From Leptospirillum sp. (GTDB taxonomy: Bacteria > Nitrospirota > Leptospirillia > Leptospirillales > Leptospirillaceae), in NCBI GenBank assembly GCA_027343785.1, contig DAHWKF010000061.1, forward strand, positions 1 to 17,056: a stretch of DNA of 17,056 nt, read 5' to 3'. The notes below the pieces were generated by a model. The model searched no databases, had not been told where the DNA came from, and worked only from the letters and a program-made list of their open reading frames with translations. Made by a program: the position numbers and the translations under genes. The number at the start of each line of letters is the position of its first letter. Position 1 is the stretch's first letter. Shown here one piece after another: positions 1 through 6,738 of this stretch.

Positions 1-986
1 AGGAGATTTTCCGCGAATTTGCAGGGATCTCGCTGGATCGCCCTTTTGTCCGTATCACCCACAGGGAAGCCATGGAAAAGTACGGTTCCGACAAACCGGA
101 CCTCCGGTTCGGACTGCCCATCAGCAATATCTCGGCCGCCGCCGGAAAAACCCAGTTCAGGGTTTTTCGTGACGTCCTCGAACAAGGGGGCATCGTTCTG
201 GGGCTCCGGTACCCGGGAGGGGCATCCATGAGCCGCAAGGAAATCGACGAACTGACACAATGGACGATCGACCAGGGCGCCAAGGGATTGGCCTGGATCA
301 AGGTTGAAGGAGAAACCTTCCAGAGCCCGATCCTGAAGTTTTTTCCGGAAGAATCACAGAAAGAGATCGCGGAAACGATCACCCCCGAGCCCGGAGACCT
401 TCTCCTGTTCATTGCGGACAAGGAGCCCCTCGCGCGGAAGGTCGCCGGACAGTTGCGCCTGCACATTGGAGACAGGCTGGATCTGCGTCCCTCTTCCCAT
501 TATTCTCTCCTGTGGGTGGTGGATTTTCCGCTGTTTGAATGGAATGAGGAAGAAAACCGGCTGGAGGCCCTTCATCATCCATTTACCGCTCCGAGAAGGG
601 AAGACATTCCCCTGCTGGACACAAACCCGTTGTCTGTTCGCTCCGACGCCTATGACCTGGTGCTCAACGGAACAGAACTCGGGGGAGGCAGCGTGAGGAA
701 TTTCGAACCCAAGCTCCAGGAAAGACTCTTCGAAAAAATCGGGATCACGCCCGAAAGCGCTCGGGAAAGATTCGGGTTTCTCCTGGATGCGCTGACATTC
801 GGAGCCCCTCCTCATCTGGGAATGGCCCTGGGCCTGGATCGCTTCGTCATGCTTTTGTCCGGTCGCGACTCCATCAGGGACGTGATTGCTTTCCCCAAAA
901 CACAGAAAGGCACCTGCCTGTTGACACAGGCTCCTTCCCCGGTCGACGCGTCCCAGTTGCGTGAACTCGGCATGCGCCCTCTCTAG
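1..986 (+). CDS. aspS: Aspartyl-tRNA synthetase, C-terminal part (truncated by window start)
   Basis: Charges tRNA-Asp with aspartate in the cytosol (class II aminoacyl-tRNA synthetase). The reading frame is already open at base 3 and gives about 327 residues. Bacterial AspRS is usually near 590, so the N-terminal anticodon-binding domain and motifs 1-2 lie outside the window. Visible in order are the bacterial-type YGSDKPDLRFG segment, the inserted GAD-type domain (roughly bases 150-480), HHPFTAP (around 575), the aspartate-binding NGTELGGGSVR (around 667) and class II motif 3, GLDRFVMLLSGRDSIRD (around 832). The C-terminus RELGMRPL ends at a TAG stop. An ATG at base 72 falls inside the conserved segment and is not the start. 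Whether the enzyme discriminates tRNA-Asp from tRNA-Asn cannot be judged, because those determinants are N-terminal. The gene converges on glnA. Confidence 0.97.
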   Translation, partial: EIFREFAGISLDRPFVRITHREAMEKYGSDKPDLRFGLPISNISAAAGKTQFRVFRDVLEQGGIVLGLRYPGGASMSRKEIDELTQWTIDQGAKGLAWIKVEGETFQSPILKFFPEESQKEIAETITPEPGDLLLFIADKEPLARKVAGQLRLHIGDRLDLRPSSHYSLLWVVDFPLFEWNEEENRLEALHHPFTAPRREDIPLLDTNPLSVRSDAYDLVLNGTELGGGSVRNFEPKLQERLFEKIGITPESARERFGFLLDALTFGAPPHLGMALGLDRFVMLLSGRDSIRDVIAFPKTQKGTCLLTQAPSPVDASQLRELGMRPL

Positions 987-1033
987 GCCGATCTTCCCAT
1001 AAGGGAGAACCGGGCGCCGTCGCGCTCATCTCC

Positions 1034-1073
1034 GGAAAAAAGAAAGGCCCGGGAAATGATCCCCGGGCCTTTC
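1034..1073. terminator. Bidirectional intrinsic terminator between aspS and glnA
   Basis: Perfect 11-bp inverted repeat: AAAGGCCCGGG at 1043-1053 and CCCGGGCCTTT at 1062-1072, with an 8-nt loop. Read on the minus strand (glnA), the stem is followed by a T-rich run, because bases 1035-1042 are A-rich on the plus strand. Read on the plus strand (aspS), only three T residues end the stem. It therefore fits glnA best but can serve both convergent genes. Confidence 0.9.
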
Positions 1074-1102
1074 GTCACATCTGTCTCGTTTTCTTGATAC
1101 CG

Positions 1103-2515
1103 TCAAATGTCATAATACAGGAAGAACTCGTGGGGATGCGGCCGAAGACGGACAGAGTCGACTTCCTTCTTCTGCTTCTCCCGAATCCAGGTTTCCACCA
1201 GGTCGGGGGTGAAAACCCCTCCCTTCAGCAAGAAATCATGGTCTTTTTCCAGCGCCTGCAGGGCTGCTTCCAGACTTCCCGGCATTTGCTTGATTTTTTT
1301 GCGTTCTCGGTCGGAAATCTCGTACAGATCCTTTTCGATCGGATCCGGAGGCGTCAGCTTCCGTTCGATGCCGTCCAGACCGGCCATCAGCATTGCGGAA
1401 AATGCCAGATAAGGGTTGGCGCTGGGATCCGGCGTACGGAATTCAAGCCGCTTGGCCTTTTCACTCTTGGAGTACATAGGAATACGGATGCAGGCAGAAC
1501 GGTTGCGCTTCGAGTAAACCAGGTTGATCGGCGCCTCATACCCCGGGACCAGCCTCTTGTAGGAGTTGGTCGTGGGGGCGATGATCGCCAGCAGGGCCGG
1601 CGCGTGATGGATCAGACCACCAATATAGTGTATCGCCGTCTGGGAGATGTCCGCATATCCGCCTTTCTGGAAAAAGAGATTCTTTCCGCCTTTCCAGAGG
1701 CTTTGATGGACGTGCATCCCTGAACCGTTGTCCCCGAAAAGGGGCTTGGGCATAAACGTGGCCGACTTGCCGTATTTCTGGGCCGTGTTTTTCACGACAT
1801 ACTTGTATTTCATGACATTGTCCGCCATCTTGACCAGCGTATCGTAGCGCATGTCAATCTCGCACTGTCCCGCTGTCGCGACTTCGTGATGATGGACTTC
1901 GGTCCGGATGCCGATTTTCTCCATCGTCAGGATCATGTCGGAGCGGAGATCCTGCAAAGAGTCCGTCGGAGGAACCGGGAAATACCCCTCCTTGTGCCGG
2001 ACCTTATACCCCAGGTTTGGCTCCTCATCCCTCTCGGAATTCCAGATCCCTTCCGCAGAATCCACCGAATAGTGGGAATAGTGGGCGCCGCCCCCGTAAC
2101 GGACGTCGTCGAACACAAAGAACTCGCATTCCGGCCCCCAGTAGGAGAGGTCCGCAATCTTGGATTTCAGGTAAAGCTCCGCCTTCTGGGCGATATGACG
2201 GGGATCGCGCGAATAGGACTCTCCCGTGACGGGATCCTTGATATTGGCCATCAGGACAAGCGTCGGGACCTGGGTAAAAGGATCGAGAAACGCTGTCTGC
2301 GGATCGGGAAGCAGAAGCATGTCGGATTCATTGATAGCCTGGAACCCCCGGATACTGGAGCCGTCAAACCCCAGCCCTTCCGTAAACAGATCTTCGCTCA
2401 GCTCATGGGTAGAAGTGGAAAAGTGTTGCCATACTCCGAACAGATCCGTAAAGCGGATATCAATGATCAGAACATTGTTTTTCTTCGCAAACTCGATTAC
2501 CTCTTTGGGCGTCAT
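1103..2515 (-). CDS. glnA: Glutamine synthetase type I
   Basis: Makes glutamine from glutamate, ammonia and ATP in the cytosol; the enzyme forms dodecamers. The product is 470 residues, the usual length of bacterial GSI. Visible motifs are the N-terminal LGFDGSSIRG (48-57), the metal and substrate ligands in GPECEFFVFD (127-136, Glu129 and Glu131), HHHEVATAGQCEID (208-221), NGSGMHVHQSLW (263-274, His269) and LEFRTPDPSANPY (357-369). Tyr398 in KDLYEI lies where the adenylylated Tyr of GSI-beta enzymes lies, although the flanking residues differ from the common NLYDLPPEE. The ATG is preceded by AAGGAG at 2526-2531 with 10-nt spacing. A promoter and an intrinsic terminator lie upstream in the leader (annotated separately). 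The gene ends at the terminator shared with aspS. Its product glutamine is the nitrogen donor for CarAB, encoded further along the window. Confidence 0.98.
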   Translation of the reverse strand: MTPKEVIEFAKKNNVLIIDIRFTDLFGVWQHFSTSTHELSEDLFTEGLGFDGSSIRGFQAINESDMLLLPDPQTAFLDPFTQVPTLVLMANIKDPVTGESYSRDPRHIAQKAELYLKSKIADLSYWGPECEFFVFDDVRYGGGAHYSHYSVDSAEGIWNSERDEEPNLGYKVRHKEGYFPVPPTDSLQDLRSDMILTMEKIGIRTEVHHHEVATAGQCEIDMRYDTLVKMADNVMKYKYVVKNTAQKYGKSATFMPKPLFGDNGSGMHVHQSLWKGGKNLFFQKGGYADISQTAIHYIGGLIHHAPALLAIIAPTTNSYKRLVPGYEAPINLVYSKRNRSACIRIPMYSKSEKAKRLEFRTPDPSANPYLAFSAMLMAGLDGIERKLTPPDPIEKDLYEISDRERKKIKQMPGSLEAALQALEKDHDFLLKGGVFTPDLVETWIREKQKKEVDSVRLRPHPHEFFLYYDI

Positions 2516-2609
2516 AAAAATTCAACTCCTTATTTTCAGGGAACGGTCCATGAAAGGGTTCAGGGTGGTTGTGATGATCAACCCGGGTCTACCAGACGCT
2601 TGCGGTCCC

Positions 2610-2644
2610 GACGCAAAAAAAAAGCGTCTTTTTCAAAAAGACGC
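2610..2644 (-). terminator. Intrinsic terminator inside the glnA leader (candidate attenuator)
   Basis: Bases 2624-2644 are a perfect 21-nt inverted repeat: GCGTCTTTTT, one base, AAAAAGACGC. On the minus strand it is followed at once by nine T residues (2615-2623), which is a textbook intrinsic terminator. It lies downstream of the predicted glnA promoter, about 36 nt from the expected transcript start and about 95 nt before the glnA SD sequence. Further copies of the arm, GCGTC (complement of 2610-2614) and GCGTCT (complement of 2594-2599), follow it and could pair with the 3' arm. No ATG is seen between the predicted start and the hairpin, so a leader peptide is unlikely. A plus-strand hairpin (GACGC, A9, GCGTC, T5) overlaps it, but no plus-strand gene needs it. 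Confidence 0.75.
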
Positions 2645-2686
2645 CCTTGTCTTCTGAATGGAGGAAACCCGAAGTTATTGGCAATG

Positions 2687-2715
2687 ATTCTATGGGCTGC
2701 CTCGAAAAGTGTCAA
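2687..2715 (-). promoter_or_regulatory. Sigma-70 promoter for glnA
   Basis: On the minus strand TTGACA (complement of 2710-2715) is a perfect -35 element. An exact 17-nt spacer separates it from TAGAAT (complement of 2687-2692), which matches the -10 consensus at 5 of 6 positions. Transcription would start near 2680, giving a leader of about 165 nt before the glnA ATG. No sigma-54 type -24/-12 promoter was found in this leader. Confidence 0.8.
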
Positions 2716-2882
2716 GATCCACTCGAGGTCTTTTTTAAGGTAAAGCGCGTTTTCTGACCGGATTATCACCGAAATGAGCCGATTTCTTTGTACAGAGGTC
2801 CACGGGAAGAACAAATTTTTTCATATTTCTCTCTCAACCCACAAAATTGAGGCCCGGAACAAATTCCGACCGGAAAAAGACT

Positions 2883-2964
2883 TTGACATCCCGGACATTT
2901 TTGACAACCCGGGGAGAGAGAACCCCTCGCATACTTGACATGAAACACTGTTAACTGGTTAGAT
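2883..2964 (+). promoter_or_regulatory. Repeated TTGACA elements / possible promoter of the GGDEF-EAL gene
   Basis: Three TTGACA hexamers occur on the plus strand at 2883, 2901 and 2935. The first two are part of a longer direct repeat, TTGACATCCCGG and TTGACAACCCGG, with an 18-bp period. Only the third has an acceptable -10 partner: TTAGAT at 2959-2964, 18 nt downstream and poor. Transcription would then begin near 2971. The first two repeats lack -10 boxes at the right distance, so they may be binding sites for a regulator and not promoters. This is inference from sequence alone. Confidence 0.4.
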
Positions 2965-3043
2965 GGCACACACCCCCTGACAACAGGTCCGGACATGCCA
3001 TTTTTCCGACGCGGAAAAGGGCCCATGGACCCGGAGGACACGC

Positions 3044-3175
3044 ATGGCGCGAGAGCGGACAAGAAGGTTTTCCCGGCCGATTCACTTCCCCTCTTCTTTT
3101 TTTCCTGTCAATTCCGGGGAAATAGGAAATACCCGTATCCCGGCGATCCCCCTTGCAGGCAACAGGATTCAATGA
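3044..3175 (+). CDS. Small 43-residue leader ORF, overlapping the GGDEF-EAL start by ATGA
   Basis: This ATG has the best ribosome site of the divergent region: GGAGG at 3033-3037 with a 6-nt spacing. It encodes 43 residues starting MARERTRRFSRPIH, with an Arg-rich N-terminus, no membrane segment and no recognised family. Its TGA (3173-3175) overlaps the ATG at 3172 that I prefer as the start of the downstream signalling protein, forming the ATGA arrangement typical of translational coupling. It may be a true small protein or only a leader whose translation delivers ribosomes to the next gene. The weak SD of the downstream gene supports the coupling idea. Without conservation data the call remains tentative. 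Confidence 0.4.
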   Translation: MARERTRRFSRPIHFPSSFFPVNSGEIGNTRIPAIPLAGNRIQ

Positions 3176-6100
3176 CGGCGGGACTGACGGGTAGCATCGT
3201 ACCGTTCTCCGCAGAGCCCGAGGGAAGGGCTTTCGTCCAGCTCGAACGACATTCATTAACCATCAAGGACTTCAATCCGGAATTTGCCCTCCTGATCGGG
3301 ACGGATAAGCCCGAAACCCTGAAAGGGATCCCCCCTGAGCTCTGGCTCTATGGAGCAACCCCGGGTGAGGTGCGAAACGAAATCGCCAGAATCTTGCGCG
3401 GGGGAAATACGAACGGAGCCCTTGCGGGCCGTGTCCTCCTCCGCAACGGCAAGTCCGTTTCCTGTGATATTCACGTCGAGTTGGGGGAAGACGGGGATAT
3501 TCATCTCCAACTGACCGATCGTGAACTGGAAAACCCTTCGGACGAATTGCTCCGCCTATCGATTGAGCTCGACAGGAGAATCCAGAGGGGGTATTCCCTG
3601 GAGGTTCTTCTCTCGCTCTGCGTCCGGCGTATAGCAGAGCATTTTCCCTTCCTTTTCGTCTATTTCGTCGTTCCCGAACCTGACGGGAAGCTGAAATTTG
3701 TCGCCATCGAATCCGGAGAACCGGAACCGAAAAGAGTCCTCAGGGAATTGTTCACCGGCATCCGGTGGGACCTTTTTCCGGGCAACACACTTCCTTGCGC
3801 CATTGCGGCAAAATCCCGCATGCCCTGTTTCCGGGAATCCCTCGGGGGAGAGGACATCCTGACACAAGCCCTGGTGGCCCTGGGCACACAATCCATATTT
3901 GCACTGCCTGTTCTCAACGGGAGAAACGCCATTCCCAGGGGGGTTCTGGCCGTGGGCACCCTCACTCCCGCGGACCTTTCCCTCACCGTCCGGGACCGGC
4001 TGCTGGACTTTTCAGAAAAGATCGGCCTTGCTTTTGACAACCATGACAGAACCATTCAGAACGAGTCGGAAAAGAACGCCCTCTTCGAAGGCGCGCCTGA
4101 CGGCATTTACATTGTCGATGGCGGATCCCTCCGGATACTCGACGCGAACCGGACCATGTGCGACCTGCTGGGATTTCCGGACAAGTCCGACCTCGTCGGA
4201 AAAACGGTAATGGCTATTTCCACGACAGACGAGCAGACGATCCGAGCCGCGATTGCCGACCTGGACCGGTCCGGCAAACCTTCGACGACCGTATTCCGGA
4301 ATTTTAAAAGGAAAGACGGCAGCCTGCTTCCTGTCAGCATCAGTTTCAGTCGACTGACCTACCGGGGAATGAACGCCTACATGTCCCATATCCGCGACAT
4401 TACCCGGGACAGGGAGGATGAGGCCGTCCGGCGCATTTCGAACGAAATGGACCGGCAAATTCTGGAAGGGGCCCCCCTCGAGGTCCTTCTGGCACACATT
4501 GTCGACGGGATCGCGGACACGTTCGGGTTTCCCCTGGTCTATTTCGCCCTTCCGAATCCGGACGGAACCCTCCGGTATTCCAAAATCCGGAGCCGTTTGC
4601 CCGGAATCGCAGAGACATTGGAAGACGCCGGAAGATCAATGAGATGGAACGCCCCGCCCGGAAACCGGCGGATGAGCTCACGTGCACTCAAATCCCGCAA
4701 ACCGATCTTCTCCCCGATCAAGGATTTCCGAGATACCCCTCTGCTGGACGCCTTTGTCAGGGCTGGCATCGGTGCTTCCTTCGTCATTCCCATTCTCAGG
4801 AAAACCCCCCAACAGCTCCCTTGGGGCATCCTGACAATGTCTTCCGAGCTTGAAACCTCCCTTTCCGAACGGGTCCGGGAGATCCTGCTCGACCTGTCGG
4901 AAAAAGTACGGATGGCCTTCCTCCGCTTCGACGAACAAAACCGGATCCGGCTCCAGCAGACCGCCATGGAGTCCGCCCGATCTCCGTTCCTGATCACGAC
5001 GCCCGAAGGGATCGTGGAGTGGGCCAACCCGGCCTTTATGTCCATGATCGGACAACCGGGAGAGTCGATCGCCCCCATTGGGCTTCAGGAACTCTTTCCG
5101 GACGCCGTCGGAGAGGAACATCCGGTCACGCTGCTCGACATCGTCCGGACAGGAACGTTTTTCCAGGGGGAGATTCCGGGGCATTCCCGGTCCGGAGATA
5201 CCTTCATCACGGAAACGATTGTCTCACCGATCCGGGATGCGCACGAGCGGGTGACGCACATGCTGATCCACATGAAGGACATCACGGTGGAAAAAGTCCA
5301 GGCGAATGCGATCTGGGAACTGGCCCATGTCGATTCCCTCACCGGCCTTCTGAACTGGACGGCCTTCATGGACATTCTCGACCGTGAAATCCACAGGGCC
5401 CGGGAAACCGGCCAGGAACTGGCCGTCCTCTTTCTGGATCTCGACGGCTTCAAGGAAATCAACGATACGATGGGCCATGAGACAGGGAACCGCTTTCTTC
5501 AGGTCATTGGAAGCCGTCTCCAGCATTGTTCGTTTATTTCGGACACCGTCTCGCGGATCGGAGGAGACGAATTTGTCCTCCTCTGCAAAAAGAACCCTTG
5601 CGACCGGCAATCCCTCACGCCGGACATCAAGAATTTGATGGACTTCATTTCCCGGCCGGTTGATATCAACGGGAGGCATTTTCAGACCACGGTTTCGGTG
5701 GGCGTCTCTTTCTTCCCGGCAGATGCGGACAAGAGCGCAGACCTTGTCAGAAAATCTGACATTGCCATGTACCAGGCCAAGAAAGGAAAAAAGGGTTGGC
5801 GGTTCTTTGATAAACAAATGGAAGAACGCATCCGGCAGCGCTATGAAAGCGAACTGGCCCTCCGCAAAGGGCTCAGGGAAAAACAGATTTTTCTGATGTA
5901 CCAGCCCCAGGTCGACATGGCAAAAAATCGGATATGGGGGGTCGAGGCGCTTGTCCGGTGGAAGCGGGAGGACGGAGCGATCCATCACCCAAAATCCTTT
6001 ATCCCGCTGGCAGAAGAGTCGGGAATCATTCTGGAACTGGGCGAATCCGTCCTTGAACAGGCCTTCGAACCCCTGCTTCGATGGAACACGGACACATTCC

Positions 6101-6621
6101 GCAATTTCCGGGTCTCTGTCAACGTTTCCCCCCGTCAGTTCTGGTCCAGAAATTTCTGGACAGCCCTCACGGAAAGGATTGCAAACCAGCCGGGTTCAGG
6201 CCAAAGGTTGTGTCTGGAGCTCACCGAAAGTCTTCTGATGCAGAACCCGTCGGAAATCGGAAAAAGGTTGGCGGCCCTCCGGGAAATCGGTGTCAGAATC
6301 TCGATCGACGATTTCGGGACCGGGTACTCCTCGCTGGCTTACCTGAGCCGTTTTCCGGTGGACGAGATCAAGGTGCCCCAGGAGTTTGTCCTGCGGATGA
6401 AGAACCACCAACAGGACCGGACGATCGTCAAGACCATCGTGCAAATGGCCCTGAGTCTCGGGATCGATCTGGTCGGGGAAGGTGCGGAAACCCGTTCGGA
6501 AATCGACATGCTTCTCGGACTGGGTTGTACAACACTGCAGGGCTACGGGATCGCCCGCCCCCTTCCCCTGGAAGAGGCGGAAGATTTTATGAGACAATTT
6601 CCCCCGCCACACGGGACTTGA
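3172..6621 (+). CDS. PAS/GAF sensor with GGDEF and EAL domains (cyclic-di-GMP turnover)
   Basis: Likely makes and/or degrades c-di-GMP in response to a signal. The product is 1149 residues with no signal peptide or membrane segment, so it is cytosolic. Rough domain order: PAS-like (20-120), GAF (124-295), PAS (301-415), second GAF (419-588), PAS (596-706), GGDEF (715-880) and EAL (890-1140). The GGDEF signature RIGGDEF (797-801) is intact, but the inhibitory RxxD site upstream reads FISD, so product inhibition through it is unlikely. The EAL domain keeps EALVRW (925-927), the Asn of VNVSPRQF, the Glu of LELTES, DDFGTGYSSL, EGAET and LQGYG. The usual KID motif reads KVP. The two GAF domains resemble each other (MDRQI/LDRRI, LEVLL, PDGTL/PDGKL), suggesting an internal GAF-PAS duplication. 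The start was chosen at the ATG overlapping the leader ORF; an in-frame ATG at 2995 would add 59 atypical residues with a poor SD. Confidence 0.93.
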   Translation: MTAGLTGSIVPFSAEPEGRAFVQLERHSLTIKDFNPEFALLIGTDKPETLKGIPPELWLYGATPGEVRNEIARILRGGNTNGALAGRVLLRNGKSVSCDIHVELGEDGDIHLQLTDRELENPSDELLRLSIELDRRIQRGYSLEVLLSLCVRRIAEHFPFLFVYFVVPEPDGKLKFVAIESGEPEPKRVLRELFTGIRWDLFPGNTLPCAIAAKSRMPCFRESLGGEDILTQALVALGTQSIFALPVLNGRNAIPRGVLAVGTLTPADLSLTVRDRLLDFSEKIGLAFDNHDRTIQNESEKNALFEGAPDGIYIVDGGSLRILDANRTMCDLLGFPDKSDLVGKTVMAISTTDEQTIRAAIADLDRSGKPSTTVFRNFKRKDGSLLPVSISFSRLTYRGMNAYMSHIRDITRDREDEAVRRISNEMDRQILEGAPLEVLLAHIVDGIADTFGFPLVYFALPNPDGTLRYSKIRSRLPGIAETLEDAGRSMRWNAPPGNRRMSSRALKSRKPIFSPIKDFRDTPLLDAFVRAGIGASFVIPILRKTPQQLPWGILTMSSELETSLSERVREILLDLSEKVRMAFLRFDEQNRIRLQQTAMESARSPFLITTPEGIVEWANPAFMSMIGQPGESIAPIGLQELFPDAVGEEHPVTLLDIVRTGTFFQGEIPGHSRSGDTFITETIVSPIRDAHERVTHMLIHMKDITVEKVQANAIWELAHVDSLTGLLNWTAFMDILDREIHRARETGQELAVLFLDLDGFKEINDTMGHETGNRFLQVIGSRLQHCSFISDTVSRIGGDEFVLLCKKNPCDRQSLTPDIKNLMDFISRPVDINGRHFQTTVSVGVSFFPADADKSADLVRKSDIAMYQAKKGKKGWRFFDKQMEERIRQRYESELALRKGLREKQIFLMYQPQVDMAKNRIWGVEALVRWKREDGAIHHPKSFIPLAEESGIILELGESVLEQAFEPLLRWNTDTFRNFRVSVNVSPRQFWSRNFWTALTERIANQPGSGQRLCLELTESLLMQNPSEIGKRLAALREIGVRISIDDFGTGYSSLAYLSRFPVDEIKVPQEFVLRMKNHQQDRTIVKTIVQMALSLGIDLVGEGAETRSEIDMLLGLGCTTLQGYGIARPLPLEEAEDFMRQFPPPHGT

Positions 6622-6738
6622 AGCCGTTCCCGGCCACTGAGCGGCTCCCGGAAACCGCAAAATCGACCCGCATACCGGCGGATACTGTCAGGCTTCCCGG
6701 ATGAATCCGGACCTCTCAACCCTCCAACCCGAACAGGT

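Noticed and set aside
1094..1723. Plus-strand open frame of 209 codons antisense to the glnA 3' half
   Set aside because: Fully opposite a certain gene, no recognisable domain, no SD.
2516..2680. Cyanobacterial-type glutamine riboswitch in the glnA leader
   Set aside because: Only a loose resemblance (TTCAGAAGAC) was seen; the conserved core and stems could not be matched.
2516..2720. Sigma-54 promoter or NtrC sites for glnA
   Set aside because: I looked for GG-N10-GC on both strands near TTGGCA and TGGTAGA stretches; the spacing or the GC element fails. A sigma-70 promoter fits much better.
1886..2743. Long plus-strand open frame (285 codons) antisense to glnA and across its leader
   Set aside because: It is a shadow of glnA codon bias; it crosses the glnA promoter and terminator, reads as a Arg/Gly/Pro-rich non-protein, and shows no motif.
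2578..2814. Minus-strand 78-codon frame upstream of glnA
   Set aside because: It reads through the predicted promoter and the leader terminator hairpin, and ends without any protein-like pattern.
2965..3171. c-di-GMP (GEMM) riboswitch in front of the GGDEF-EAL gene
   Set aside because: The conserved core around CACGCACAGGGCAAACC and the paired GAAA-tetraloop stems are not present.
5224..5988. Minus-strand open frame of 254 codons inside the GGDEF-EAL gene
   Set aside because: Antisense shadow; the sense frame has unambiguous GGDEF motifs here.
6697..6710. CCGGATGAATCCGG palindrome before the flavoprotein gene as an operator
   Set aside because: CCGG- and TCCGG-type words are very common throughout this DNA, so a single 14-bp palindrome is not significant.
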